Below are positions 16,509 through 24,022 of a stretch of 37,545 bases of DNA, piece after piece (the stretch's first letter is position 1; each line of letters begins with the position of its first letter). A program made the translations under genes and the position numbers. Under the pieces are notes generated by a model, which was not told the DNA's origin, did not search any database, and saw only the letters and a program-made list of their open reading frames with translations. This DNA comes from a virus: positions 1 to 37,545 of IMG/VR virus record IMGVR_UViG_3300020595_000084; one strand, written 5' to 3'.

Positions 16509-18605
16509 TTATCCTCCTGTTTGTGCTGCTCCTGTTGATCCAAATTGTGTGGGTGCTGCTCCCAGCCTTCCAATTGTCGCATTCTCTTTTTGCTGAACCT
16601 GCATCTGTCTTTGTTGCAGGTAATTTTGAATACGCTCCTGTAATGCCGGATCTTGTTGTACCTTTTGTGCTACATCGGGTTGAGCTAACCATTGCTGGAA
16701 TATCTGCAACTTCATCTCGTGGGCATCATTTGGTTTAACATTAGGTGGTACGCCAGCATAGATTTCTGCAATGGTCTGTCTTTCTTCATCCATTGCTTTC
16801 TGCGAGGCGGTTTCTTTAGGAAGCATGATACTTTCCGCAGCACCTGGTAAAATCTGTCCGACTGCAATTTGTAATAATCGCTCAGTGTCAAGCGTGCCAT
16901 TCTTGTCGAGTTGTGCGCCAAGTTGGGCAATTGCTTTTACACGATCAAGCATTTGCTCTGGGTCTTGTGTGGCTGCATCAAACTGCATGTAAAAATCAAA
17001 CCTCTCACCAGGGTTTCCTTTGGCATACTTCTGCATGTCTTGCATTCCTGTAACACGGAAGTATTCTTCGTCTGGCCCATACTGCTGGTAAAGAGAGTAC
17101 ACTTGGTCGAGTACATGCTTGAGGTGGTAAAATACTTTATCTATCACCTCCTGTTGTTTCATCTGTGCTTCGACAGGATCTACACCCGGTGCGTTCCTTC
17201 CAAAATATCGATTTGCTTGTTCTGCAATGTATCTACGCAACTCAATGTTTACTGCTGATCCACGAGGTGTGTCTGCAAATCTATACTCTCCTGGCGTGCG
17301 ATATGGAACACGTACCCCTGGCCCCCACTTCGTGGGGGCTCTCCCCATTGGATGTTCTAGGGGTGGTAAAGTGGTAAGCGATTGTGCATCAACCGCTGCA
17401 TCTGTTTCTGCCTTGAGTACTTGCTGAAGGCTTTCGATAAGCTCCGGGTATGACCTAGACGAGTAAAGTTTCTTGCTTGTTTTTTCAAGGGTGGTAACTA
17501 CGAATGGATATTTCCCATGCGAGTAATCAAGTAATTGATGCTTGGCATAAAGATCAGGTATATGACTTGAGTAAATGGTACAATAAATACCGGGTACATT
17601 ATCCTCATCCAATAGTCTTTGGTAGCAGTACACAATTCTAACCAAGCTATTATCATCCGTTCTTGTAAATTCATCATCGTCTCGAATTTGGTAAAGTGTA
17701 TCGTCTGCGTTTTCCCCCTGCCCTGCCATATCAATGGCAGCATCCACAAACTCTTCTGACCAATTTTCGGTACTAATTTTAGCCTTTAATTGCTCGGGTG
17801 TCATGGAAACAACATGAAACATATATGGTGCTTCCTGTGGATCGATACAATAGCTTGGCCAAAATACATCCTCATCTGGTGCAAGGGCTTTAATCTTAGG
17901 TCTACTTACAACTTGGCGAGTAACAGGAACTGTGGTTTCTCCATCCTTGCGCATTTCCTTTAACATTGCCCGTGCCTTGGATTTGCTAATATCAAACTGC
18001 GTTTTAAGTGCCTCACTTAATTCCTCATCCATGCTGCCATCCTGTATAGCTCCGGCAATTTGTGGAAGGACTTGGGCAATCTCTTCTAGCTTGATGGTTT
18101 GTTGCTGCTTGAGTTCTTGATTCTCATACCAGCAATAATGTACCATCATGCCCTTCTCAAATAAATGATTCAATCCAAGTTCAATCTCAGGATAGAACTC
18201 TTGCATCTTGGAATTGATTAACCAACGAAGGAACATACTCACTACATTGGCACGCTCAACATCACTTGATTCTGTGGGTGTGGCTACAATGTGCGCACGT
18301 CTTGTTGCATTCATACACATTGCAACTCGGCATGAGATTAACTCATCTGCCATTTTTACTTCTTGATCCGAGCTACCTTCCCAAGGAAATACCTCACCTG
18401 TTGAACTTTGTGAAGCGTGCTTCTTAAAGTCATCACTCTTGCCTGACCATAAGCAATGACGAGTATCGTAGTCTCTTTGCCTGCGGTCTAACCACTCGCC
18501 CAAATCACTTTGTGTGCGCTTGTACGCTTCACTTAGGTAGGCAATGTCAGGTTCTTTGGAGACATAAAGTAATTCTGGATCGCTGGCAGAGAGCATGTGT
18601 AGCAT
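16509..18605 (-). CDS. Portal protein, P22-like
   Basis: 698 residues, the normal size range for podovirus portals. The helical N-terminal part (KRTQSDLGEWLDRRQRDY) is followed by a FPWEGSSDQEVKMADELI segment typical of this portal family. The middle holds beta-rich wing segments, and helices around 480-540 (YIAEQANRYFG, VFYHLKHVLDQVYSLYQQYG) probably form the stem. The C-terminus (about 630-690) is Gln-rich. It follows terminase immediately and precedes the scaffold region, as expected. No good ribosome site; a second ATG lies three codons in. Confidence 0.85.
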   Translation of the reverse strand: MLHMLSASDPELLYVSKEPDIAYLSEAYKRTQSDLGEWLDRRQRDYDTRHCLWSGKSDDFKKHASQSSTGEVFPWEGSSDQEVKMADELISCRVAMCMNATRRAHIVATPTESSDVERANVVSMFLRWLINSKMQEFYPEIELGLNHLFEKGMMVHYCWYENQELKQQQTIKLEEIAQVLPQIAGAIQDGSMDEELSEALKTQFDISKSKARAMLKEMRKDGETTVPVTRQVVSRPKIKALAPDEDVFWPSYCIDPQEAPYMFHVVSMTPEQLKAKISTENWSEEFVDAAIDMAGQGENADDTLYQIRDDDEFTRTDDNSLVRIVYCYQRLLDEDNVPGIYCTIYSSHIPDLYAKHQLLDYSHGKYPFVVTTLEKTSKKLYSSRSYPELIESLQQVLKAETDAAVDAQSLTTLPPLEHPMGRAPTKWGPGVRVPYRTPGEYRFADTPRGSAVNIELRRYIAEQANRYFGRNAPGVDPVEAQMKQQEVIDKVFYHLKHVLDQVYSLYQQYGPDEEYFRVTGMQDMQKYAKGNPGERFDFYMQFDAATQDPEQMLDRVKAIAQLGAQLDKNGTLDTERLLQIAVGQILPGAAESIMLPKETASQKAMDEERQTIAEIYAGVPPNVKPNDAHEMKLQIFQQWLAQPDVAQKVQQDPALQERIQNYLQQRQMQVQQKENATIGRLGAAPTQFGSTGAAQTGG

Positions 18606-18633
18606 AAAGCTACAAAAGTAGCCTTATGTAGTC
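18598..18633 (-). promoter_or_regulatory. Operator/promoter-like element at the portal gene start
   Basis: Holds the 16-base motif GTAGCCTTATGTAGTC (plus strand, 18618-18633), identical to the copy at 23428-23443. Next to it lies a perfect 6-bp inverted repeat TGTAGC-ATAAA-GCTACA (18598-18614) that covers the portal ATG. The location between the terminase stop and the portal start suggests control of portal transcription or translation. Confidence 0.6.
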
Positions 18634-18636
18634 AAT

Positions 18637-20322
18637 CTAATACCCACCACCACCTGTGACTTGAATGTCACGATGGGTGATATGTTCCGCACCACTTACA
18701 AATAGGTAACGCAAGCAGTCAATTTGGTCAGAAAAGTAGTCATTCTTGGATTCTCCAGCATATTCAAGCATGGACGATATTGTATTTTCACAATGATCAG
18801 AGAAGTAAAGCTTGGGACAATTTGTCTCTGTCATGGGCTCTGTATCATCCCAGCTAAGTGCATCATTGATCTTGGCAATACCAGAGTCTATGGACACGCC
18901 CGGTGCAGCACGGAATACAAATCCCATGTTGCTCATTGTATTAATAATATTACTCTCCCCTTCCTTGGTACGCACTGTGGCTGCACCCATTCGTGGGTCA
19001 ACTATCCGTTCAAATATCTCCTCTCCTTCTTCCTGTGCCTCGAAGTAATCCTTGTACTGTGAGTATCCAAATCCTAGAGGACGTTGTCCAGGGCCAGGTT
19101 TACCCACTGCCTTACCAGCACCATTAATATGTGGGATTGCCCATGCCCCCATCGTACTGTCAGGGAACTCACGATAGACATATATCTTCCCATCTTTGGT
19201 CACACCTGCCCATAATCCAACCCAAGGTTTACTACCACCTGGATCGCATATAAAGTAACGGGTTACCGATACAGTTGGATCGAGGACAAAAGGAATCTTA
19301 CTATGTTCTATTACATTTGTCTCACGCTGGAACTTTGCGAATTTTCCTTCAAAGCTCTTGCTTGGAATACCAAATAATCGAGCAAGCTTTACCTCCTGTG
19401 GTTGCTTGCTGTAGGTACGTACAAGTTCATTGGAATCTACAAAGGGTGAATCTTGACTCCAAAAGTAATAGATCCGACAGTCAGGCCAATTAGCAGACAC
19501 TTGTTCAGTAGGTAGTTCCTTATCCATTAACGCAGAGTACTTTGACCTGACTGTCGTAGCTCCTTTCAATAAACTATTCACTAATGGCGTGTAACCTTGC
19601 AGGGTCGTAAAGGTCAAAATCAAGCGACCATGATTATCGGTAAGTCTCGCCAATAGCGTGTTAAAAATATTCTCAGGAATCTCTTCATCTGCGTGTATAG
19701 TATGGGCTGCCCATCCCTCAAAGATTTGTGGGTCTGCCATGTACTGCCTGTAGTTATTAAAGTATATCGTACTCCCACGCTCGGCATCTGGATGGGTGGG
19801 TGGCAAGATTGCTTTACCTGCATTAAATCCATTCTTCTGTGTGTATTGCAGTGAATGATTCTCACTCTTCTTCTTGCTTCTCTTGTACCTTGCCGGAAGC
19901 GAGTCCCATATATAACGCTGGGAATCTGATATACTTCTTTCCTCACTGACATGCAAAGAACGTATCTCTGCTTCGGGTATGTTCTGTGCCAAATGTACAA
20001 GCAAGCGAGATGCGAAGGTGGTTTTTGAGCTCCGGTTGCCTCCGAGGCAAACATGGATTTTTGTATCCTTCCAATTCTCCATGACCCTACGCCACCCAGG
20101 AAGAGTCCAACCCCATTCGATTGGATCTTCCTTCTCACTATTGGGTTGGTCAAGAAGCAAGCGAGTAAGTGTTTCTGCGCGTACAGGATCTTGTACGGTC
20201 AACCTATCTATCTCCTCATCTGTTAATGCACACTCCAACTCTCCCTTTACATACTTGAAGTCATCTGTCCAAGGTACGCCAAAGCGCGCGTCTATCTCAT
20301 CTGCGTAGGTTATTTTACCCAC
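18637..20322 (-). CDS. terL: Terminase large subunit
   Basis: 561 residues. ATPase domain: Walker A at 93-101 (LGGNRSSKT) and Walker B ending in acidic residues at 212-214 (HADEE). C-terminal nuclease domain: YFICDPGGS near 368-376, a second acidic site at IVDPRMG, and the terminal SDQIDCLRY segment, consistent with the RNase H-like fold that cuts concatemers. The start is GTG (20320-20322), overlapping the upstream small gene by eight bases; no in-frame ATG fits better. It powers DNA packaging through the portal. Confidence 0.93.
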   Translation of the reverse strand: MGKITYADEIDARFGVPWTDDFKYVKGELECALTDEEIDRLTVQDPVRAETLTRLLLDQPNSEKEDPIEWGWTLPGWRRVMENWKDTKIHVCLGGNRSSKTTFASRLLVHLAQNIPEAEIRSLHVSEERSISDSQRYIWDSLPARYKRSKKKSENHSLQYTQKNGFNAGKAILPPTHPDAERGSTIYFNNYRQYMADPQIFEGWAAHTIHADEEIPENIFNTLLARLTDNHGRLILTFTTLQGYTPLVNSLLKGATTVRSKYSALMDKELPTEQVSANWPDCRIYYFWSQDSPFVDSNELVRTYSKQPQEVKLARLFGIPSKSFEGKFAKFQRETNVIEHSKIPFVLDPTVSVTRYFICDPGGSKPWVGLWAGVTKDGKIYVYREFPDSTMGAWAIPHINGAGKAVGKPGPGQRPLGFGYSQYKDYFEAQEEGEEIFERIVDPRMGAATVRTKEGESNIINTMSNMGFVFRAAPGVSIDSGIAKINDALSWDDTEPMTETNCPKLYFSDHCENTISSMLEYAGESKNDYFSDQIDCLRYLFVSGAEHITHRDIQVTGGGGY

Positions 20323-20560
20323 GATTTAATATCTCTATTCCTACGATCAACGCTTCTTCGAGCGAGTTGCACGGGATTTCCTTTTCACCAATTGTCCAGC
20401 ATTCCGTATCCGTTCCAACACCTCTGGGCTTAATTGCAAGGGTGGTGGCCCTAGCTTTCGCAAGTCGCACCTCGGTAATTTTACAACTGATTCGGATATC
20501 GCTCGTCCGTATTTTTTCCAAAAGATCGGATTGTATCCTGGTGGTACTTTCACTGTTCAT
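20315..20560 (-). CDS. Hypothetical 81-residue protein (frame competing with 20347-20553)
   Basis: ATG at 20560 (reading MNSESTTRIQSD); the frame also extends to 20605. The sequence alternates beta-like and helical segments (IRISCKITEVRLAKARAT, ECWTIGEKEIPC, LEEALIVGIEIL) and looks protein-like. Its stop overlaps the terminase GTG. Nearly all of it overlaps another open frame on the same strand, so only one of the two, or both, may be expressed. I cannot decide from sequence alone. Confidence 0.45.
   Translation of the reverse strand: MNSESTTRIQSDLLEKIRTSDIRISCKITEVRLAKARATTLAIKPRGVGTDTECWTIGEKEIPCNSLEEALIVGIEILNRG
20347..20553 (-). CDS. Hypothetical 68-residue basic protein (competing frame)
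   Basis: GTG start overlapping the upstream stop as GTGA, which matches the four-base overlaps of the three genes before it. Reads KVPPGYNPIFWKKYG, then LGPPPLQLSPEVLERIRNAG and a Lys/Arg-rich end (KRKSRATRSKKR). It could be a small DNA-binding protein, which would fit a position 24 bases before terminase. It lies in a different frame of the same DNA as 20315-20560. Confidence 0.45.
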   Translation of the reverse strand: MKVPPGYNPIFWKKYGRAISESVVKLPRCDLRKLGPPPLQLSPEVLERIRNAGQLVKRKSRATRSKKR

Positions 20561-20699
20561 TACACTTGCAGGTTTCTTCTTCAAATATTTTCCATTGCTT
20601 GCCACACTTCCAACACCTTAACCATCCAACCGGGCTTTTCCTTGCCCATAACTTCTGTTGTTCAACATGCCAATCATCGTCACCATCAACCCACTTCAT
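20550..20699 (-). CDS. Small zinc-ribbon-like protein
   Basis: 49 residues from an ATG (20699) that overlaps the upstream stop as ATGA. A CWKCGKQW motif and a later CKC pair give the four-cysteine pattern of a zinc ribbon; the N-terminal half is Trp/Asp-rich. Likely a metal-binding accessory protein with nucleic-acid or protein-binding function. Specific family unknown. Confidence 0.55.
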   Translation of the reverse strand: MKWVDGDDDWHVEQQKLWARKSPVGWLRCWKCGKQWKIFEEETCKCNEQ

Positions 20700-20899
20700 T
20701 GCTTTGCCTTCTCCTCCATGAGTTCCCTCCAAACATCGCAACATCGCCTCTTTAACTCTTCCACCTCAGTGGTAAGTTCCGCGTTCTTTTTCTCATGCTC
20801 TGCAATAGTAGCAAGTAACTCCGTATTCTGATCGGTTACTCGCTTCACCCATTGAGGCCAATTCTCCACCTTCTCGCCTGTCGGCTTGTATATATTCAT
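20696..20899 (-). CDS. Small coiled-coil protein
   Basis: 67 residues. After MNIYKPTGEKVENWPQWV the sequence is a continuous heptad-type helix (TELLATIAEHEKKNAELTT, EVEELKRR), ending EEKAKQ. It overlaps both neighbours by four bases. Could be an oligomerisation or packaging accessory protein; the location just before terminase would even allow a small-terminase-like role, but no DNA-binding motif is visible. Confidence 0.55.
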   Translation of the reverse strand: MNIYKPTGEKVENWPQWVKRVTDQNTELLATIAEHEKKNAELTTEVEELKRRCCDVWRELMEEKAKQ

Positions 20900-21087
20900 T
20901 CTTCTTCCTCCTCGTCTTCATCATCAAGTACGATGTCGCATTCAAAATCTATGACATCTTCATCATAGTACTCCTTCGCTGCATCCACCATACATTGAAT
21001 GATCTGTTCATCCACCATGTCAGATTCCTCTGACCAGCGATGAATCATATTCTTAAACTCGTGGTAACATTGTTCTCTTGCTTGCAT
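20896..21087 (-). CDS. Small acidic hypothetical protein
   Basis: 63 residues. A helical N-terminus (EQCYHEFKNMIHRWSEES) is followed by a C-terminus made mostly of Asp and Glu (LDDEDEEEEE). It overlaps the upstream gene by 35 bases and the downstream one by four. Acidic tails of this sort can mimic DNA or bind basic proteins, but no family is recognised. Confidence 0.5.
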   Translation of the reverse strand: MQAREQCYHEFKNMIHRWSEESDMVDEQIIQCMVDAAKEYYDEDVIDFECDIVLDDEDEEEEE

Positions 21088-21241
21088 TTCTTCTTAAATC
21101 AAGTGTTTTGCGACACGGCATTACTCTGGGTACATTCGTTCTGTACACCTCGCCATCTTCCGAAATCGCTAGTTTATTCTTCCCCCAAAAACGATACCAA
21201 GCTTCTTGCATTTCATCCCAAGTTATTTGCTCAGTTTCCAT
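21053..21241 (-). CDS. Small hypothetical protein downstream of the methyltransferase
   Basis: 62 residues starting METEQITWDEMQEAWYRFWG, with a basic end (KTLDLRRNASKR). The ATG lies within the last codons of the methyltransferase (11-base overlap). Small charged proteins of this type are frequent in phage accessory regions. No recognisable motif. Confidence 0.5.
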   Translation of the reverse strand: METEQITWDEMQEAWYRFWGKNKLAISEDGEVYRTNVPRVMPCRKTLDLRRNASKRTMLPRV

Positions 21242-22355
21242 TATGCATTTCCTTCCATAAAGTCTTCCATGCTAGTTCTGCTGTTTGGGGGACAACTCCA
21301 TTCCCCAAGAGCCTAAGTCTGTCCACCCTGTGCTGAGTCCCATGAGTTGCTCCACCCAATTCGGATTGAGCTTCGGTGACCCTTGGTTCTTCCCACTCGT
21401 ACTGCTCTTCTCCTGGTCTTGCAGGCCATTGTGTTGCTCTACTGCTCCGCATAATTTCAGCACCTTCTTGTTGTGATCGCCTTGACTGTACTGATATTTG
21501 CTCCCTGTCGCATCGTTGGTTGTCGCAGTCGGCCAATTCTTCTTCGCTTCCTCCGCTAGTATCTTGCCCCCCGTTCCGGGCTTGCGACTGCCTGGGTTGC
21601 CTGCTCGTGGGGTTGGCCAATTCATCTGATTCAAGTCTCTCCCCAAGCACTTCTGATTGCTCTCCTTCGCAGTTCTCGCTCCCTCGATGTGGTCGCTTGC
21701 TTGTGGAGTTGCCCACTTGTCCATTCCGTACTTGATGAAGTTTGGCAGTTGATTCAGATGTCCATTGAAGCCCTTTGACTTGTGAAGTACATGCTCCTCT
21801 GAGTTCGTCCCCTTGTAATCCCTCGCAGCTGGCGTTGGGTAGTTTCGCAAGGATGAACACTCGTTTCCTTTGGTGTGGAGCGCCAACTTCTTCCGCACTG
21901 AATATGCCTGTCGCAACTCGGTAACCTTCTTCTTCCAAATCGGACAGGACTCGCCATAACCCCATCGTGGTGTGTCCTGCGACATTTTCCCAAAAGCACC
22001 AAACAGGTCTAATTGCCCTGATGTGCTTGAGGAGGTATGGCCATAAGTGTCTTGGGTCTTTTTCTCCTTGTCGCTTGCCTGCTGAACTGAATGGTTGGCA
22101 TGGATATCCTCCAATGAGTCCGTGTACTTTTCCACGAAACTCTCGTGCAGGGAAGGTTTTAAGATCCGTCCAGATAGGTGCGTTATCCATCCTCCCTTCT
22201 TCAATCTTCGCTGCCATGTTGGCGCAGCAGAAGGCTTCGATCTCCACATTAACGATTGTTCGCACATCCACGCCTGCTCGTCTAATGCCAAGTTCAAGCC
22301 CTCCGTATCCGGTACAAAAGCTGATAATGTTTTGGGTATTATCCACATTATCCAT
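21231..22355 (-). CDS. DNA (cytosine-5) methyltransferase
   Basis: 374 residues. C5-methylase motifs are in order: motif I FCTGYGG (13-19), motif IV PCQ with catalytic Cys86, motif VI ENV (123-125), motif VIII QRKR (162-165) and motif X LGNGVVP (350-356). Between motifs VIII and X lies a polar stretch with repeated L/V-A/G-N/D-x-x-S/N units (172, 215, 247, 275) where the target-recognition domain should be. The start is the ATG just before motif I; a ribosome-site-like AAGG touches it directly, which is too close. The gene probably protects phage DNA from host restriction or marks it. A second, almost equally long ORF is nested in the +1 frame. Confidence 0.9.
   Translation of the reverse strand: MDNVDNTQNIISFCTGYGGLELGIRRAGVDVRTIVNVEIEAFCCANMAAKIEEGRMDNAPIWTDLKTFPAREFRGKVHGLIGGYPCQPFSSAGKRQGEKDPRHLWPYLLKHIRAIRPVWCFWENVAGHTTMGLWRVLSDLEEEGYRVATGIFSAEEVGAPHQRKRVFILAKLPNASCEGLQGDELRGACTSQVKGLQWTSESTAKLHQVRNGQVGNSTSKRPHRGSENCEGEQSEVLGERLESDELANPTSRQPRQSQARNGGQDTSGGSEEELADCDNQRCDREQISVQSRRSQQEGAEIMRSSRATQWPARPGEEQYEWEEPRVTEAQSELGGATHGTQHRVDRLRLLGNGVVPQTAELAWKTLWKEMHNGN
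21272..22348 (-). CDS. Nested +1-frame ORF inside the methyltransferase gene
   Basis: 358 codons without a stop, entirely within the C5 methylase gene. Its ATG (22348) is seven bases after the methylase ATG, and an AAGGA sequence ends six bases before it, good ribosome-site spacing. The product has four W/Y-P/A-T-P/A repeat units (169-, 212-, 243- and 271-) such as NWPTPRAGNPGS and WATPQASDHIEG. It ends with LNPNWVEQLMG (327-337), GWTDL and a Ser/Trp/Gly-rich tail. From memory, proteins with these exact motifs are deposited as hypothetical or methylase-related phage proteins. Either a true overlapping gene or a frame kept open by codon use of the methylase repeats. Confidence 0.5.
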   Translation of the reverse strand: MWIIPKTLSAFVPDTEGLNLALDEQAWMCEQSLMWRSKPSAAPTWQRRLKKGGWITHLSGRILKPSLHESFVEKYTDSLEDIHANHSVQQASDKEKKTQDTYGHTSSSTSGQLDLFGAFGKMSQDTPRWGYGESCPIWKKKVTELRQAYSVRKKLALHTKGNECSSLRNYPTPAARDYKGTNSEEHVLHKSKGFNGHLNQLPNFIKYGMDKWATPQASDHIEGARTAKESNQKCLGRDLNQMNWPTPRAGNPGSRKPGTGGKILAEEAKKNWPTATTNDATGSKYQYSQGDHNKKVLKLCGAVEQHNGLQDQEKSSTSGKNQGSPKLNPNWVEQLMGLSTGWTDLGSWGMELSPKQQN

Positions 22356-22830
22356 CCTTAAATAATTCGAGGTTCTTGTAATAAAGCCTGCGAAAACGTG
22401 GGTGTACATATAGCCCATTCTCCATTCTGTACTTCCACTCATTTCTATAATGTTCCAAGCAATACTGCTCAAAGGCATGTGTGTTCCCATCAAACGCATT
22501 ACAAGCATCCTTCTCTTCCTTGCGCTTCTGTATGAACTTATTACGGGCATATGTAGTGTGGTTGTACAGTATGGACTTATTGGTAACCACAGACCTCCAT
22601 TTAACTTCCTTCCTTATATCCAAGCGACTCACCACGCGCCTCAACTCCTTGAGTATATCCTTTAACGCTTGTGACACACGCGCACCACAAACCTCAAACT
22701 TCTTAGCAATCTCATTGTACTTCAAGCCCTGGAAATAATACAACTCTACCAGAATGCGATCTGCTTCAGACATTAGACCAAGCAAGGTAAATGCATAGTC
22801 CTTCATCTCTATATCATCCACAAAAGTCAT
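22348..22830 (-). CDS. Sigma-70 region-4-like HTH protein
   Basis: 160 residues. Residues about 20-66 (SEADRILVELYYFQGLKYNEIA, cited as SEADRILVELYYF and KYNEIAKKFEV, then RVSQALKDILKELRR) follow the sigma-factor region-4 helix-turn-helix pattern. No region 2 is present, so it is not a complete sigma factor. The C-terminal half is basic, with several Tyr and Asn, and is not recognised. It could redirect host RNA polymerase or act as a late activator. It overlaps the methylase start by eight bases. Confidence 0.65.
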   Translation of the reverse strand: MTFVDDIEMKDYAFTLLGLMSEADRILVELYYFQGLKYNEIAKKFEVCGARVSQALKDILKELRRVVSRLDIRKEVKWRSVVTNKSILYNHTTYARNKFIQKRKEEKDACNAFDGNTHAFEQYCLEHYRNEWKYRMENGLYVHPRFRRLYYKNLELFKDG

Positions 22831-23000
22831 TACCTTCTCTTGATACGCTCTAACTCAATGCGTTGAAGCTCATCCTCACTCTCTTCCTCCTCTTCGCTCG
22901 GCATGTCTCCTCGTACATCATAATCAACCTCATATTGCTCGTCATCTGGATCAGGTAACTCCCTCCAAAATTCCCATCTGTCTGGTGCAAAATCACTCAT
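22830..23000 (-). CDS. 56-residue acidic protein
   Basis: Starts MSDFAPDRWEFWRELPDPDD and continues with a Glu/Asp-rich stretch (EEEEESEDE) before a short basic end (ERIKRR). ATG overlaps the upstream regulator stop (ATGA) and its TAA overlaps the next ATG (TAATG), so it fits the operon as a coupled gene. Below the usual length cut-off of gene callers. Function unknown; DNA mimicry or partner binding is possible. Confidence 0.6.
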   Translation of the reverse strand: MSDFAPDRWEFWRELPDPDDEQYEVDYDVRGDMPSEEEEESEDELQRIELERIKRR

Positions 23001-23425
23001 ACTAATCTGTCCTTTCTGTCATAATTTCCTGTTAATCCCCACATATCACCTTCCTCACGCTTTACCTTAACAATACTTCCCAGGGTAAAACTACCCGGCT
23101 TGGCACGCATCCTTCCATGTGTGCCATCTGGAAACTCGATAAATCGCAAGTAAGGATTCTTCGGTAACAAATATACCTTTGCAGTACGTACATCATCCAT
23201 TGACTGTTTAATCATTCCTTCCTTAATCAATGCACGCTCGCTCTTCTCCTTCTCCTCTTTTTGCGGCTCTTCCAACTCAAGCAACTTAGCAACCATCTTC
23301 TTGCTCAATCGCTTGTTACTAAACGCCAATCTTACAGTAATTGGTTTTACTCCCACCAATTGACTAAACTCCGTGTAATTCATACACGCTAATTTCAGTA
23401 TTGCTTTTCCTTGCTCTGTGTTCAT
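22997..23425 (-). CDS. Helix-turn-helix regulator, candidate phage repressor/activator
   Basis: 142 residues. Residues about 15-50 (NYTEFSQLVGVKPITVRLAF) match a helix-turn-helix, followed by a Lys/Glu-rich linker and a beta-rich C-terminal domain (KPGSFTLGSIVKVKREEGD). The gene is divergent from the plus-strand gene at 23489, with a 16-bp recurrent motif overlapping its leader; the ATG lies only three bases from that motif. Divergent placement and the HTH suggest a transcription switch protein that may bind the motif itself. Confidence 0.6.
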   Translation of the reverse strand: MNTEQGKAILKLACMNYTEFSQLVGVKPITVRLAFSNKRLSKKMVAKLLELEEPQKEEKEKSERALIKEGMIKQSMDDVRTAKVYLLPKNPYLRFIEFPDGTHGRMRAKPGSFTLGSIVKVKREEGDMWGLTGNYDRKDRLV

Positions 23426-23427
23426 TT

Positions 23428-23443
23428 GTAGCCTTATGTAGTC
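23428..23443 (-). promoter_or_regulatory. Recurrent 16-bp motif in the divergent regulator/plus-strand intergenic region
   Basis: GTAGCCTTATGTAGTC on the plus strand, identical to 18618-18633 and close to 33992-34006. It occupies the 63-base gap between the divergent regulator gene and the gene at 23489; a TTGACA sequence (23450-23455) follows on the plus strand. A candidate operator for the adjacent HTH protein. Confidence 0.6.
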
Positions 23444-23488
23444 TTACACTTGACAACGCAAGTATTTTCTGAAAAAAAATGAAACAAC

Positions 23489-24022
23489 ATGCCAAAGCAA
23501 TATAAACGAAGAGCAGGATTACCAGCAGATATACGTGGATTTTGTACAGATATGACAAAAAATAATATAATTAAATCAGCAGCCAAAATTGCAGCCAAAC
23601 AATCAAATGCAACAAAAGAGGAAGAGATCATCAAGCAACAAGATCCAAGAATCAGGGAGTCAGTTGCCAACTTCCTACGCTATCGACTCGACATGACTGA
23701 ACAGGAGTTTCTCAACAAGGTAAATTCCAAGCTCTCTGACATGGTAGCAGACTCACTCAACACTCTGCATAACAAACTCGATGAAATACCTCCACAGAAC
23801 CTCGCCTATGCAGTGGCAGTACTCATGGACAAGTTCCTTACAGTCTCAGGAAGGCCATCAAACATCACTGCATCGGCAAATGTAACCCTTGGTGCATCAG
23901 ACATGTCCCCGGATCAAGTACGCTCAATCCTAAAAGGGGCAACCAAAGAAGTAAAAAAACAACCCACCAAAGCATCAGAGGATAAAGTAGTAGACATCAC
24001 TCCAGATGACTCCTCTAAATAA
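23489..24022 (+). CDS. Hypothetical phage protein, possible terminase small subunit
   Basis: 177 residues. A basic N-terminus (QYKRRAGLP) and helices throughout, with a PPQNLAYAVAVLMDKFLTVSG segment (cited in parts: PPQNLAYAVAVLM near 100-112, DKFLTVSGRPS near 113-123) resembling a conserved segment of some small terminase subunits as I recall them. The C-terminus is Lys/Ser-rich. It overlaps an HNH nuclease gene by 17 bases, and HNH proteins often accompany packaging genes. It lies on the opposite strand to the large terminase, which is unusual, so the assignment is tentative. Confidence 0.5.
   Translation: MPKQYKRRAGLPADIRGFCTDMTKNNIIKSAAKIAAKQSNATKEEEIIKQQDPRIRESVANFLRYRLDMTEQEFLNKVNSKLSDMVADSLNTLHNKLDEIPPQNLAYAVAVLMDKFLTVSGRPSNITASANVTLGASDMSPDQVRSILKGATKEVKKQPTKASEDKVVDITPDDSSK

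Noticed and set aside
22353-22550. N-terminal extension of the methyltransferase
   Set aside because: It overlaps the sigma-like gene in another frame, and methylase motif I already lies close to the ATG at 22355.
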